From contig NZ_JAKVLR010000001.1 of the NCBI RefSeq assembly GCF_022484265.1, forward strand, positions 620,001 through 684,000: a DNA stretch of 64,000 nt. The letters are read 5' to 3'. The DNA is from Companilactobacillus sp. (GTDB taxonomy: Bacteria > Bacillota > Bacilli > Lactobacillales > Lactobacillaceae). Under the pieces are notes generated by a model, which was given only the letters and a program-made list of their open reading frames with translations, searched no databases and was not told where the DNA came from. The position numbers and the translations under genes are program-made. This document shows positions 16,549 to 26,606 of the stretch, one piece after another. Positions within the stretch are counted from its first letter, which is position 1. Every line of letters starts with the position of its first letter.

Positions 16549-16596
16549 ATAAACACCCCTAGCAAATATTATACGAACATACGTTTGCTTTGGCAA

Positions 16597-16631
16597 CAAA
16601 AAATCGGAACATTTTTAATCGCTCCGATTTT
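16597..16631 (-). terminator. Terminator after the serine hydrolase gene
   Basis: Arms AAATCGGA and TCCGATTT, 14-base loop, with a T-run on the minus strand. Confidence 0.7.
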
Positions 16632-16690
16632 GCACTTCCACAATAAACTCCATGATACTCGAGAATTATTCAAATGAAAGTCTTGTATTT

Positions 16691-17806
16691 TTAATATTGG
16701 ACTGCTAAGGAATAGATCTGACTGGCCATCGGTTTGTTGTCATTAGCCAGTCTTTGGTAATTGCTCATCACTACAACAGCAGTCTGTCCATCGTCAGAAA
16801 TATGAACAACTGATTGAAAACCATAACCCCATCCATTAGCTGAATGACTGGCGTGATTATTGTAAAATCCACCACCGTAAGTACTGATGCTGGCAGGCAC
16901 AAATAAGATCTGACGTGATTCTTTGGTCAACATATTTCCAGAAACAATGTAATTTTCCAATTTAAACAAATCATGTGGACTCATAAATACTTGACCTGTA
17001 CCCAATTCATCCCTAGTTTCAAATGGCTTCGTAATGTAAGGATTATGATAATTCAAATCAGGAGACAATGGGTTTCTATTCGTATATCCTTGAGCTTTAT
17101 TGACGCCATGAGAAGATCCATATGCAAAAGTAGTCTGTTTTAAATGCAGCTTGTCGATATATTCTTTCGTAAAGACTTGTTTATAAGTTTTGTGAGTTAC
17201 CTTCTCGACGATTCTTGCTAACAAAACGAAATTGATTGGCGAATATTGCCACTTGTTCAGCATAACTTTACTAAAGGTAATGCTGCCGATATCCGAATCA
17301 ACAATCTTGTTGTCTGGCAATACTTTTTTCGGACCGTTTCCTGGCAACACTAATCCAGACTTCATGTCTAACATTTGACGTAAAGTGATTAAATTTCCTC
17401 CGGGAATATTAGGAAAATATTTGTTCAAGTGATCATTCAAATTAATCTTCCCTTGTTCAACTAGTTTCATAATTAATCCGGCCGTTAAATTTTTTTGAAT
17501 CGAATCGATCTCATAAGTCATATTGCTGTTATTTTTTATCTTTTGAGATTTATTTGCGTAACCAACACTCTTAGTGTAGAGAGGCTTTCCATCTTCCATG
17601 ACTAAAACTGAACCACAAAAATTATTCTTTTTTAATAAAGCATCCACTTTGCGATTAAAATCCGGATCGCCATTTTTTACAATTGGCGTCTGCTCAGTTT
17701 GGTCATCATATTCGTCCGCCAAAGCCACGGATGGCATGGTAACTACTGGTGATAATAGTGCAACGACGGCTGTTGTCATAGCCAAAACACGTACAAATTT
17801 TTTCAT
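16691..17806 (-). CDS. Secreted serine hydrolase of the beta-lactamase/PBP-like class C fold
   Basis: The 371-residue protein has a signal peptide (MKKFVRVLAMTTAVVALLSP, cleavage near ALA-DE). The catalytic SxxK is SIQK at Ser102-Lys105. The usual second motif YxN appears as QYSPINFVLLARIVE, and the third His/Lys-Thr-Gly-like motif falls near HSANGWGYGFQ. Family members are D-alanyl-D-alanine peptidases, esterases or beta-lactamase relatives acting outside the cell; the substrate cannot be read from the sequence. It is a single unit with its own terminator. The altered second motif makes drug hydrolysis unlikely. Confidence 0.8.
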   Translation of the reverse strand: MKKFVRVLAMTTAVVALLSPVVTMPSVALADEYDDQTEQTPIVKNGDPDFNRKVDALLKKNNFCGSVLVMEDGKPLYTKSVGYANKSQKIKNNSNMTYEIDSIQKNLTAGLIMKLVEQGKINLNDHLNKYFPNIPGGNLITLRQMLDMKSGLVLPGNGPKKVLPDNKIVDSDIGSITFSKVMLNKWQYSPINFVLLARIVEKVTHKTYKQVFTKEYIDKLHLKQTTFAYGSSHGVNKAQGYTNRNPLSPDLNYHNPYITKPFETRDELGTGQVFMSPHDLFKLENYIVSGNMLTKESRQILFVPASISTYGGGFYNNHASHSANGWGYGFQSVVHISDDGQTAVVVMSNYQRLANDNKPMASQIYSLAVQY

Positions 17807-17974
17807 AACTATTCTTCCTAAGTCATAAAATCTTTTATCAACAACATTATAAAATTAGTTTCAAAAAATCACACGTTATAGGCTCGCCAATTTTAATTTA
17901 CTTGCTAGTTTAGATTTAATACCTAATCTGCCTGATATGGTAAAATGTATCCAATAAACCCAAAGGAGAAAATA

Positions 17975-18523
17975 ATGATCGCATTAATTATCATTGTTAT
18001 TTTAGTATTACTAGTTGTAGCTTATGTTGCAATGTACAACGGTTTGGTTAAATATCGTAACCGTGCTCAAGAATTTAGTTCTCAAATTGACGTGCAATTA
18101 AAACGTCGGACAGACTTGATCCCAAACTTGGTCGAAACTGTTAAGGGATATGCTACCCACGAACAAGAAACTTTGACCAAGGTTGTCCAATCACGAAATC
18201 AATTGGTCGCAGCTGACTCAGCCTCTGACAAAGCTCAAGCCGATAACGCCTTAACGGGTGCCTTGAGACAAGTATTTGCTTTGTCAGAAAGTTATCCTAA
18301 TTTAAAAGCTGATACTGAGTTCCAAAAATTAATGGAAGAACTTTCAAATACAGAAAACAAAGTTTCATATGCCCGTCAAGCTTACAATAGTCAAGTTCAA
18401 CAATATGACACAGCTATTGAGACGTTCCCACGTAATATTATCGCTGGGATCCACCATTTCCAAAACATCGACTTTATTTCTATTCCTGAAGCCGATAAAG
18501 AAGTACCAAAGGTTAAATTTTAA
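17975..18523 (+). CDS. lemA: LemA family membrane protein
   Basis: 182 residues with one N-terminal membrane helix (MIALIIIVILVLLVVAYVAM) followed by the LemA coiled-coil domain: NRAQEFSSQIDVQLKRRTDL, IPNLVETVKGYATHE, and YNSQVQQYDTAIETFP. ATG 17975 sits six bases behind AGGAG; a longer frame from 17945 lacks a site. It lies 16 bases before htpX, the standard lemA-htpX pair of lactic acid bacteria, which points to membrane quality control. The biochemical role of LemA is not settled. Confidence 0.93.
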   Translation: MIALIIIVILVLLVVAYVAMYNGLVKYRNRAQEFSSQIDVQLKRRTDLIPNLVETVKGYATHEQETLTKVVQSRNQLVAADSASDKAQADNALTGALRQVFALSESYPNLKADTEFQKLMEELSNTENKVSYARQAYNSQVQQYDTAIETFPRNIIAGIHHFQNIDFISIPEADKEVPKVKF

Positions 18524-18539
18524 ACTTTAGGAGAAAATA

Positions 18540-19451
18540 ATGCTCTACCAGCAAATTGATAGTAATAAAAGAAAAACTTACTTAATATTTGTAATTTTCT
18601 TCTTGATCTTGGCTGCATTAGGCAGTTTTATCGGCTATTTTTTCATTGACAATATTTGGTATGGAATTGCTTTTTCACTAATAATCGCACTGGTTTATGC
18701 ATTGATCACGTATTTCCAATCGACCAGTATTGTTATGTCGATGAACAATGCCAAGAAGGTCAATTCTGAACAAGAGGCTCCGGAGCTGTGGCATATTATC
18801 GAAGATATGTCGATGGTGGCACAGATACCTTTTCCTGAGATCTACATCATTGAAGACCCTAGTCCTAACGCTTTTGCCACTGGACGAGATCCACAACACG
18901 CCGCAGTTGCAGTAACTAGAGGTCTTTATGACATGATGAATCGTGAAGAACTTGAAGGTGTCATGGCCCATGAGATATCCCATGTTAAAAATTTTGATAT
19001 TCGAGTTTCCACAATATCGGTCGCCTTATCTTCTGCCATCATCTTGATTTGTAGTTTGATCGGTAATGCCTATCGTTTCGTTCTTCCATTTGGAGACGAT
19101 GACGACGACCGCAATGGCAGCTGGATTGCTGTCAGAGCTGTGCTATGGCTGGTCGGTCTGGTGTTTATGATCCTTGGACCAATTATTGCCAACTTAGTTC
19201 AGATGGCAATTTCTCGAAATCGAGAATATTTGGCCGACGTTTCAGGAGCTAATCTAACTCAGAATCCACAAGGTTTGATTGACGCACTCAAAAAGTTGCA
19301 GAGTTACGATCAACCAATGAAAAATGTTGACGATGCCAGTGCTGCACTATACTTTTCTGATCCTAAGAAAAAACGTAGCTTTGCTGACTGGTTCGACACG
19401 CATCCACCTTTAGATAAAAGAATTGAAAGATTACAAAAAGCATTTATGTAA
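18540..19451 (+). CDS. htpX: HtpX membrane zinc metalloprotease (M48)
   Basis: The 303-residue protein has two N-terminal membrane helices (about 13-60), the zinc motif HEISH (His144-Glu145-His148), another hydrophobic pair (about 160-225), and the third ligand region NREYLADVSGANL. HtpX degrades misfolded membrane proteins at the cytoplasmic face. GGAG lies seven bases upstream of ATG. Co-transcribed with lemA and ended by the hairpin at 19454-19494. Confidence 0.95.
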   Translation: MLYQQIDSNKRKTYLIFVIFFLILAALGSFIGYFFIDNIWYGIAFSLIIALVYALITYFQSTSIVMSMNNAKKVNSEQEAPELWHIIEDMSMVAQIPFPEIYIIEDPSPNAFATGRDPQHAAVAVTRGLYDMMNREELEGVMAHEISHVKNFDIRVSTISVALSSAIILICSLIGNAYRFVLPFGDDDDDRNGSWIAVRAVLWLVGLVFMILGPIIANLVQMAISRNREYLADVSGANLTQNPQGLIDALKKLQSYDQPMKNVDDASAALYFSDPKKKRSFADWFDTHPPLDKRIERLQKAFM

Positions 19452-19453
19452 AC

Positions 19454-19494
19454 AAAAACACGAGTGAGAAAATAAATTCTCACTCGTGTTTTTT
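19454..19494. terminator. Bidirectional terminator after htpX
   Basis: Perfect arms of about 15 bp (ACACGAGTGAGAA and TTCTCACTCGTGT) with A-run before and T-run after. It serves htpX and the convergent NEAT gene. Confidence 0.9.
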
Positions 19495-19496
19495 GG

Positions 19497-20264
19497 TTAA
19501 AAAATACTCTTTCGATAATATACGACGACTCCGATCACTCCTGCTAATAAAACTACGCCAGAAGCAATTAAAACTGGGTGATTAGTGTCTTTTTTAGTTT
19601 TCTTATCCTTATCAGGATAAATCACTGAATCACCATCGTCAGATGATTTATCTTTTTTAGGTGAATTTTTAGAATTCAATTTAACAGGCTTTTTGATCGT
19701 CACCTTTTTTTCTGACTGATCAGTATTTTGGTCACCTGGATTGGCTGAATCATTGTTAGCCGCTTGTCCATCGGAACTATTAGCTGCATCCCCGTTGCCA
19801 CCATCGGCACTCGCTTGATTAGCTCCCGAATTACCGCTGTTCAATGCCGGCACATTCAAAAATTTAAGATATACGATTGTATCCATATTTACATTGGCGA
19901 CCTTGACATCCAAATGCATTGTCACTGGAATCAGCTTATTTAAGTCTGTGGTAGTAAATTTAAATGAAGCCCCATGAGCATTGTTGACGATTTGGCCATC
20001 GCCATTATTGATACTAGTATACGTCACAGGATGCGAACCAATCCAAGCTGGGACTGATGACGTCATTGACACGTAGTATTTACCATCTTGAATAATCACA
20101 TTGGCAGGTTTATCCATGTACTGATCAGCATGACTTGTTTCCCCATTCGGCTGCAAAACCTGATATTGCAGTGAAACTGCATCAGCCTTATTCGACCATA
20201 ACAAGATGCTGACTAAGAATAACGACAGGGCTAAGCCAATCGAAATCAGTCTATTCTTTCTCAT
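19497..20264 (-). CDS. Cell-surface NEAT-domain protein
   Basis: 255 residues: signal peptide (RLISIGLALSLFLVSILLWS, cleavage after KADA), a single NEAT domain at about 28-140 (YQVLQPNGETSHADQYM; DGKYYVSMTSSVPAWIGS; NMDTIVYLKFLNV), a low-complexity Gly/Asn/Ser then Lys/Asp-rich spacer, and a C-terminal membrane helix with RKSIF end. NEAT domains bind haem in Gram-positive surface proteins; the usual second Tyr of the YxxxY motif is Phe or lacking here, so haem binding is uncertain. There is no clear LPxTG, so it is likely anchored by the helix itself. Confidence 0.85.
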   Translation of the reverse strand: MRKNRLISIGLALSLFLVSILLWSNKADAVSLQYQVLQPNGETSHADQYMDKPANVIIQDGKYYVSMTSSVPAWIGSHPVTYTSINNGDGQIVNNAHGASFKFTTTDLNKLIPVTMHLDVKVANVNMDTIVYLKFLNVPALNSGNSGANQASADGGNGDAANSSDGQAANNDSANPGDQNTDQSEKKVTIKKPVKLNSKNSPKKDKSSDDGDSVIYPDKDKKTKKDTNHPVLIASGVVLLAGVIGVVVYYRKSIF

Positions 20265-20347
20265 AATAATCCCTCTTCACATAACTAATACAATTATTTT
20301 ACTAGACAAACATTAATTGTGAAAGTGCTTAATCGCCTATTTGACCG

Positions 20348-20378
20348 CAAAAAAAGAAGTTAGTTTACACTAACTTCT
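20348..20378 (-). terminator. Terminator after the oxidase remnant
   Basis: Arms AGAAGTTAG and CTAACTTCT with a 6-base loop, followed on the minus strand by seven Ts. Confidence 0.75.
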
Positions 20379-20441
20379 CTGTACTTCCTATCAGTTATAG
20401 CATTTGTCATGATGAGATTCATTTATCATTTTTACAAATAA

Positions 20442-20656
20442 TTATTTATTTTCGTTGTCAACTGCTTTTTGTGCGGCGACAACTACGTGATTGTCAGCAT
20501 TCTAGGTCAACTTGAAGTATGCCTTAGCAGTTGCATACTACATGATAGAAAATTACCTTTTTCATACCATTGGATCTCAGTATCTGGGTTTTGTTTGAGA
20601 AGTCCTTCAACCGTCTCGTACCCACCATGAGATGAACCTACTACAATAACTTTCAT
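20442..20656 (-). pseudogene. NADH oxidase/peroxidase-like remnant with large internal deletion
   Basis: A good site (GGAGG) precedes ATG 20656 and [20 protein letters not shown] then [17 protein letters not shown], the FAD-binding start of the Nox/Npr flavoprotein family. After about 45 codons the frame breaks; a second piece in another frame ([11 protein letters not shown], a TAG stop, then NADNHVVVAAQKAVDNENK) runs to TAA at 20442. About 400 codons expected for the family are missing. Start signal and terminator are kept, the enzyme is not. Confidence 0.75.
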
Positions 20657-20837
20657 ATAGAAACCTCCTCTCATTTATAACTCAACCATAACTTTATAAA
20701 TATCATTTTTCAAGCAGTTTCAATGCGAACGTATGGTCGTGTTATGATAAAATATTCATATCGATTACCAAGAAATCAAGCATATTTGCAGATATTATAA
20801 ACTGCACTTGGTAAACTATTGGAGGGAGTACTACCTA

Positions 20838-21638
20838 ATGTATATGTTATTAGTATTAGTTTTGGGGTTGGTCGTTTTGATTGCCACACTCATGACAAAA
20901 CCAAAACGTCGCTTACGCAAAAAGTTATTCACACTCGGACTGTTATTATTGGCGATTGGAGGTTCTGGAGCCTACAAATCGTTCCAAACTAGTTCCAACA
21001 GTAATGGACAGCAACAAACTTCTGAAAACGTTAAGTCTAAATCTGAATTGGCAGGCTTAAATTACAATGGAACGCAAGAGATCCAAGTCAACAACAATCA
21101 ACCTACTTTTTCACAGGCTGACCTGAATGTATCTAAAGGTGCTTGGCAAGAATTCGCCGACCTGGACAATTTGAACCGAGCCGTTCAAGCTGACGCGCTG
21201 CTCAATAAAAGCTTGATGCCGACAGCCAAAAGAGAACCGCTTTACGTTAATCCTACCGGTTGGCACAATAAAAAGATTAACGGTGGGTGGCTCTACAATC
21301 GTTCTCATTTGATTGGTTACCAACTTTCTGGACAGAACAATAATCCCAAGAACTTAATGACTGGGACGCGTTCTCTCAATGCTCCAGAAATGTTGAAACA
21401 CGAAGACGATATTGCTTATTATCTGAAACAAAACCCCAATAATTACATTCGTTACCGTGTTCAACCTATCTACCGAGGAAACGAGCTATTAGCCCGTGGA
21501 GTACAGATGATGGCTGAATCTTTGGATACAAATGGGACGCTTGACAAACAAATTTATTTTAATGTATACATTTTCAATGTTGAGAAAGGCGTCAATATCA
21601 ATTATGCTGATGGTACAAGCGTAGTTAATAATAATTAA
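20838..21638 (+). CDS. Membrane-anchored DNA/RNA non-specific endonuclease (EndA-like)
   Basis: About 266 residues: two N-terminal hydrophobic segments, a linker rich in Ser/Asn/Gln, then a beta-beta-alpha-metal nuclease domain. The core motif is [12 protein letters not shown] (in place of DRGH) with the metal-ligand Asn region [15 protein letters not shown]. Such proteins cut extracellular DNA and in some species serve DNA uptake. A GGAGGGAG site precedes ATG 20838. It ends 11 bases before glyA and is probably co-transcribed with it. Confidence 0.85.
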   Translation: MYMLLVLVLGLVVLIATLMTKPKRRLRKKLFTLGLLLLAIGGSGAYKSFQTSSNSNGQQQTSENVKSKSELAGLNYNGTQEIQVNNNQPTFSQADLNVSKGAWQEFADLDNLNRAVQADALLNKSLMPTAKREPLYVNPTGWHNKKINGGWLYNRSHLIGYQLSGQNNNPKNLMTGTRSLNAPEMLKHEDDIAYYLKQNPNNYIRYRVQPIYRGNELLARGVQMMAESLDTNGTLDKQIYFNVYIFNVEKGVNINYADGTSVVNNN

Positions 21639-21649
21639 GGAGTGATTCA

Positions 21650-22879
21650 ATGAAATACAGTAATGGTGATAAAGAAGTTTTTGATCTAATCCAAAAGGAA
21701 GAAGATCGTCAAAACCGTAACATCGAACTTATTGCATCAGAGAACATTGTTTCTGACAATGTTAGAAAAGCTCAAGGTTCAGTCTTAACTAACAAGTATG
21801 CTGAAGGTTATCCTGGACATCGTTATTATGGTGGTTGCGAATATATCGACCAAATCGAACAAATTGCAATCGACCGTGCCAAGAAATTATTCAACGCTGA
21901 ATACGTTAACGTTCAACCTCATTCTGGCTCACAAGCTAATGCTGCTGCCTATCAAGCAGTCTTAAAGCCTGGCGATACAGTTTTAGGTATGGATCTTAAT
22001 GCTGGTGGTCACTTAACTCACGGTTCCCGTGTCAACTTCTCAGGTAAAATGTACAACTTCCATTCTTATGGAGTTAACGCCGATGGTTTGATCGACTATG
22101 ACGATGTACAAAGAATCGCTGAAGAAGTTAAACCTAAATTGATTGTTGCTGGTGCTTCTGCATACAGCCGTATCATCGATTTTAAGAAGTTCCGTGAAAT
22201 TGCTGACTCAGTCAATGCACTTTTGATGGTTGATATGGCTCATATTGCCGGACTAGTTGCTGTTGGTTTGCACCCTACTCCAGTTGGCGTGGCTGACATT
22301 GTTACTACAACTACTCACAAAACACTTCGTGGACCTCGTGGTGGAATGATCTTAGCTAAGGCTGAACTTGGCAAGAAATTAAATTCTGCTGTCTTCCCTG
22401 GTACACAAGGTGGACCTTTGGAACATGTAATTGCTGCTAAAGCTGTTGCATTTGGCGAAGATCTTCAACCTGAATTCAAGACTTATATGGAACAAGTTAA
22501 GAAGAATGCCGCAGCCATGGCAGAAGTTATCAACGATGCTGATGACCTTTCTGTTTTAACTGGTGGTACCGACAATCACTTGTTGAACGTAGTCTTAACA
22601 GAAACTGACTTAAACGGTATGGAAGTCCAAAACTTACTTGATTCGATCCATATCACAACTAACAAAGAAGCAATTCCTAACGACCCATTGCCACCTAAGT
22701 TCACATCTGGCCTTCGTTTAGGAACACCTGCTATTACTTCACGTGGATTTGATGAAGATGACTCACGTGAGGTTGCGCACATTATCGTTGATGCAATCAA
22801 GTATCACGATGATGCTGACAAGCTTAAAGAATTAGACGCCCGTACAAAGGCATTAACAGATAAACATCCAGTAAAATAA
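21650..22879 (+). CDS. glyA: Serine hydroxymethyltransferase
   Basis: 409 residues, full length. It converts serine and tetrahydrofolate to glycine and methylene-tetrahydrofolate. The PLP lysine is in [14 protein letters not shown]; other family blocks are [35 protein letters not shown] and [23 protein letters not shown] lies seven bases upstream of the ATG. The terminator at 22898-22926 follows closely. Confidence 0.97.
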   Translation: MKYSNGDKEVFDLIQKEEDRQNRNIELIASENIVSDNVRKAQGSVLTNKYAEGYPGHRYYGGCEYIDQIEQIAIDRAKKLFNAEYVNVQPHSGSQANAAAYQAVLKPGDTVLGMDLNAGGHLTHGSRVNFSGKMYNFHSYGVNADGLIDYDDVQRIAEEVKPKLIVAGASAYSRIIDFKKFREIADSVNALLMVDMAHIAGLVAVGLHPTPVGVADIVTTTTHKTLRGPRGGMILAKAELGKKLNSAVFPGTQGGPLEHVIAAKAVAFGEDLQPEFKTYMEQVKKNAAAMAEVINDADDLSVLTGGTDNHLLNVVLTETDLNGMEVQNLLDSIHITTNKEAIPNDPLPPKFTSGLRLGTPAITSRGFDEDDSREVAHIIVDAIKYHDDADKLKELDARTKALTDKHPVK

Positions 22880-22897
22880 TCACTCTTAATATTGAAA

Positions 22898-22926
22898 AAG
22901 CATTCAGACAATTGTCCGAATGCTTT
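22898..22926. terminator. Bidirectional terminator after glyA
   Basis: Arms AAGCATTC-GACA and TGTC-GAATGCTT with short loop and T-runs on both strands; shared with the convergent transporter gene. Confidence 0.85.
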
Positions 22927-22932
22927 TTTGAT

Positions 22933-24447
22933 TTAATTTAGATTTTTATTCCGTTCATGACGTGCATATGCACCGTACAAGATCAAGGCGATAGCTCCGA
23001 ATAGAACTGGTCCTAGAATTGTCCAGAATGCATCCATATATGCGTGTTCGATGATTGGTTCTAACAGTGTAAAGATAATTGCAAACAATACTACTAAGAA
23101 GACCAAAATCGAAGTTGCCCACATAAATTTCTTATTTTTAAAGAAACGATATGGCTTTTCGATATCATCATTCATGCTAAAGAATGGAAAGGCTCCAACC
23201 AAGAATAAGTATGGAACACTTGTCGCAACGTTAGCCATCAAAGTTAAGACGGCATATAAGTTTTTAGCATTACGGCCACCTAAGAAATCAACCGCTAAAA
23301 TAACAACACAGACGAAAATTGCTTGCATCCACATTGCATATGCTGGCATCCCTTTGTCGTTTAACTTAGTAACTTTTTTAGGCCAGAAGTCTTTTGGAGT
23401 TCCTAAGATAAATGATTTTAGTGGCGAGTAGATCAACACGAAGAATGCTCCCATGTAAAGAACGAACATATCAAGAGCCGTAAATCGTGATAACCATGCA
23501 CCTAACGTTGTAGCTGCAGCGGCACTCATTCCGATATGCGTACCGAATGTATATCCTAAATTACTCATCATGACATAAGTAATATTAGCCAAGTTAACGC
23601 CGTTCTTACCAATTACGTCATGCCAATTAGTACTGATACCCCAGAAGAAGATCGTCAATGAATACAATATGGCGATGATTCCGGCTGAGATCAAGATTCC
23701 ACGTGGGAAATCTTTTTTAGGATTTTTCATACTGTCGGTAACTCCACCCATGGATTCCAAACCACCATAAGCAAAAATTGCATAAACAATAAATGACAGC
23801 ATTCCGATTGGCGATGCGAATTCCGGATTTGGCGAGTTGATGAATGTGCTGATTCCGTGAACTGGTTCAGCCATATGGAATCCTGATAAAAAGATCATTG
23901 CAATACTGAGTACAAAGAAGATGACGTTTAAAATGATCATCATCGTTCCACCAAATGAAGTGAACTTAGAAATCTTATCGATTCCTCGTGAAGCTGTGAA
24001 TGTAACAAAAATTATCCATAAAACAGCTAACAAACCGATAGTTTGCGTCGATGACAAACCACCTAAATGCCAACTTTGTGTGGTATCATGACCGGCAAAG
24101 AAAGTTGACATTGGGATCCAAACTTTTGAAGAAGTTGAAACTAGCCAAACTTCCCAAGAAGCTAACCAGATAAATGTTCCGGTAAAGGCTAATCGAGGTC
24201 CGATTGCCCCTTCGATCCAAGAATAAATTCCACCTTTTGCTTCGTTGTATGCTGAACCGTATTCGGCAAGCATGAATCCAACTGGCAGGAAGAAGAAAAC
24301 TGCCGCAAATAAGTACCAAACAATACTAGCTAATCCCATTTGCTCGTAAGCAACGGTTGTATTAGCAAAACCATATACTGACGTAAAAATCATCATGATC
24401 AAACCAAACATCGTGATGGTTTTTTTCGTCGAATTACCTTCGTCCAT
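22933..24447 (-). CDS. APC-superfamily amino acid transporter, YjeM type
   Basis: 504 residues, about 12-14 membrane helices. The sequence follows E. coli YjeM closely as I remember it: MIFTSVYGFANTTVAY, EYGSAYNEAKGGIYSWIEGA, STSSKVWIPMSTFFAG, and PNPEFASPIGMLSFIVYAIF. The substrate of YjeM-type carriers is not well defined. It is followed by pepD in the upstream position (30 bases apart, same direction), so peptide breakdown and amino acid transport may be expressed together. Confidence 0.85.
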   Translation of the reverse strand: MDEGNSTKKTITMFGLIMMIFTSVYGFANTTVAYEQMGLASIVWYLFAAVFFFLPVGFMLAEYGSAYNEAKGGIYSWIEGAIGPRLAFTGTFIWLASWEVWLVSTSSKVWIPMSTFFAGHDTTQSWHLGGLSSTQTIGLLAVLWIIFVTFTASRGIDKISKFTSFGGTMMIILNVIFFVLSIAMIFLSGFHMAEPVHGISTFINSPNPEFASPIGMLSFIVYAIFAYGGLESMGGVTDSMKNPKKDFPRGILISAGIIAILYSLTIFFWGISTNWHDVIGKNGVNLANITYVMMSNLGYTFGTHIGMSAAAATTLGAWLSRFTALDMFVLYMGAFFVLIYSPLKSFILGTPKDFWPKKVTKLNDKGMPAYAMWMQAIFVCVVILAVDFLGGRNAKNLYAVLTLMANVATSVPYLFLVGAFPFFSMNDDIEKPYRFFKNKKFMWATSILVFLVVLFAIIFTLLEPIIEHAYMDAFWTILGPVLFGAIALILYGAYARHERNKNLN

Positions 24448-24477
24448 TTTTCAAAAATCCCCTATTCCCTCATGTAA

Positions 24478-25908
24478 TTATAAATTCATATCTGTCTTAA
24501 AATTGAGCGGTGAAAAGTCAGTCGAGTCTGTGATCAGCTTGGCTGTCAATTCCTTGTATGCATCTAAGGCAGTTTTTGACATCTTATAAGAAGCCGCAGT
24601 CAAAAATCGTGGTAGATCTTCGTCTTCTTGTGCTAATGCCTGGATATCGTAATCACGCAACATTTTTCTTAACGTGATATTGATCTCCTTTTGTTTTTCT
24701 TCAAACATAGCGCCAAATTGTTGATAATGACCGTCTAGTAGCACACCAGCTAGTTTATAAGTCCAATAAGCTGATTTACTATCATATGGCAAACCGCCAA
24801 TTTGATACTCCTCAGGCGTATCCTCGATGCCCATATAAAATGGCACATAAACGCTTTGAGCAGAAACTCCCATTGATAGCCACTGAACGCAGGCAATCTC
24901 TGGTTTTAGATCCGGTCTGATCTGTAAGACATGCGACTCTTGCGTCTTTGCCAAACTGATTGGACGATAACGATGATTATTCTCACCCTTATTTAAAGGA
25001 TCAAATTCAGTCCCCTGAAAATGAGAACTCAAATAGTTTTGCACATCGTCGACACTCAACAGACGATCAGCTTTTTTGATAAAGTCGAGGTCTTGGCTTT
25101 CAGGACTCTCATCTGTCTTACCAGAAAATTCTTGCTGTCCCCACCAGACACGTGGCGTACTGTAAATTGCATCCGACATGTCGTGAGTCCCAAAGATCTT
25201 ACGGAAATTGAAGCTATTGGGATAAGGATTCAAGTTGTAGTCATTTACAAAACCTTGAATATCTTTTTTATATAAAAAGTTGTCTGGGTCGTTGAAGTCA
25301 ATGTCTTGAATTGCCAACTGATTTGCGACTACCGCATAGCTGTCATCTGGTATCCGTTGTGCGACCCAATTGTGACCAGAGCCGTTTTCAAAATACCAGA
25401 CCTCGTTTTGGTCAGAGAACAATACACCATTGGTTTCACTCGTTCCGTGTTTTTCAATGATCTGCCCCAATCGTTCGACACCTTGCCGAGCTGTTTTAAC
25501 ATAAGGCAGCACAACTGTGACCATTGCCTCTTCACCGATACCATTTTCAACCAATGGATCAACGCCTAAGACGCGTTGATTTGAATATGCACTTTCGGTC
25601 GCACTCATCGCCACGCCAAACTCATTGAAACCATCCTCTTCAAACAGACCCTCTTTATCAGTCCATTCAGGAGTAGCGGTATATTTGAATCGTTTCTTCG
25701 GCAGTTTCATCTCAAAACCATTTTCTTTAGAAACGTACTTTTGAGATTCTTCAAATTCCTCATATGGATGGACTACGAAATGTTTTGGCCAGGAAGTCTT
25801 AGCGTCCTCATTACGGCCGATCATCGTTGATCCACCAATAGAAGCTTTCTTACCGACTAATATACTGGTACAAGCCGATAATGAACCTTTATTGTATTCT
25901 AATGTCAT
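24478..25908 (-). CDS. pepD: Dipeptidase, C69 family (PepD type)
   Basis: 476 residues. The N-terminal nucleophile is Cys13 in SLSACTSILVGKKASIGGS, exposed after removal of a short leader as in other C69 (Ntn-hydrolase) dipeptidases. GRNEDAKTSWPKHFVVHP and GSGHNWVAQRIPDDSYAVVA are family blocks. It cleaves dipeptides in the cytoplasm. AAGGTGAT lies just upstream of the ATG. It sits between a YbjQ-like gene (9 bases upstream) and the YjeM-like transporter. Confidence 0.93.
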   Translation of the reverse strand: MTLEYNKGSLSACTSILVGKKASIGGSTMIGRNEDAKTSWPKHFVVHPYEEFEESQKYVSKENGFEMKLPKKRFKYTATPEWTDKEGLFEEDGFNEFGVAMSATESAYSNQRVLGVDPLVENGIGEEAMVTVVLPYVKTARQGVERLGQIIEKHGTSETNGVLFSDQNEVWYFENGSGHNWVAQRIPDDSYAVVANQLAIQDIDFNDPDNFLYKKDIQGFVNDYNLNPYPNSFNFRKIFGTHDMSDAIYSTPRVWWGQQEFSGKTDESPESQDLDFIKKADRLLSVDDVQNYLSSHFQGTEFDPLNKGENNHRYRPISLAKTQESHVLQIRPDLKPEIACVQWLSMGVSAQSVYVPFYMGIEDTPEEYQIGGLPYDSKSAYWTYKLAGVLLDGHYQQFGAMFEEKQKEINITLRKMLRDYDIQALAQEDEDLPRFLTAASYKMSKTALDAYKELTAKLITDSTDFSPLNFKTDMNL

Positions 25909-25917
25909 ATTATCACC

Positions 25918-26244
25918 TTACTTAAATTTAACTGCAGTACCATATGCAGCCACAGTTTCCATATCTTGGCTGATCGAATCGGAATCAAAACGCATCATTA
26001 CTACAGCATCGGCGCCCATCTTCTCAGCATTGTCACGTAAACGGCTGATGGCAATATCACGGGCATCGCTCAATAATTCTGTGTAAGCCTTGATCTCGCC
26101 ACCGATGATATTTTTAAACCCAGCACCAATATTTTTGACGACGTTTTTGGATTGTGTGGTCAATCCAAAGACTTCGCCAATAATCTCATATTCCTTTCCA
26201 GGAATGTTTTCTGTTGTTGATACTAATATTTTGTTATTATCCAA
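25918..26244 (-). CDS. YbjQ family (UPF0145, DUF74) protein
   Basis: 108 residues with the family pattern [40 protein letters not shown] and [16 protein letters not shown]. The fold is a small pentameric beta/alpha protein, once thought to bind metals; the role is unknown. It precedes pepD by nine bases in the same direction. Confidence 0.88.
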   Translation of the reverse strand: MDNNKILVSTTENIPGKEYEIIGEVFGLTTQSKNVVKNIGAGFKNIIGGEIKAYTELLSDARDIAISRLRDNAEKMGADAVVMMRFDSDSISQDMETVAAYGTAVKFK

Positions 26245-26330
26245 AACTTCACCTCATAAAGATATATAATTCCATTAAATAAGATACCACATAAAGTGGT
26301 GATATTATCGGAAATTAAAGCAACTTTAAC

Positions 26331-26359
26331 TTGACACAATCCAATATTTTGAATACAAT
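26331..26359 (+). promoter_or_regulatory. Promoter of tRNA-Gln
   Basis: TTGACA (26331-26336), a 17-base spacer and TACAAT (26354-26359) form a near-consensus vegetative promoter; the tRNA starts 22 bases after the -10 box. Confidence 0.85.
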
Positions 26360-26380
26360 TTTTTAAGTATTCAACATTTC

Positions 26381-26452
26381 TGGGCAATCGCCAAACGGTA
26401 AGGCAGCGGACTCTGAATCCGCAATTTGTTGGTTCGAACCCAACTTGCCCAA
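26381..26452 (+). tRNA. tRNA-Gln (anticodon CTG)
   Basis: Acceptor arms TGGGCAA and TTGCCCA pair fully with discriminator A at 26452. The anticodon arm is GCGGA-CTCTGAA-TCCGC, giving anticodon CTG for CAG codons. The T-loop GGTTCGAACC is standard. No CCA is encoded. It stands alone with its own promoter and terminator. Confidence 0.95.
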
Positions 26453-26477
26453 TAAACAAAATACATTTGATCGATTC

Positions 26478-26509
26478 GACCACAGGCAAAATTGCTTGTG
26501 GTCTTTTTT
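26478..26509 (+). terminator. Terminator of tRNA-Gln
   Basis: Arms GACCACA-GCAA and TTGC-TGTGGTC followed by six Ts. Confidence 0.85.
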
Positions 26510-26557
26510 AATATATTTAGATCTTATTTTGAAAATATAAACAGTGTTGTTTAAATC

Positions 26558-26587
26558 AAAAAAACCACGTACGCAGTTGTACGTGGT
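26558..26587 (-). terminator. Terminator after the TM2 gene
   Basis: Perfect arms ACCACGTAC and GTACGTGGT; T-run on the minus strand. Confidence 0.85.
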
Positions 26588-26606
26588 CTAATTTATTAAA
26601 TTGTTA

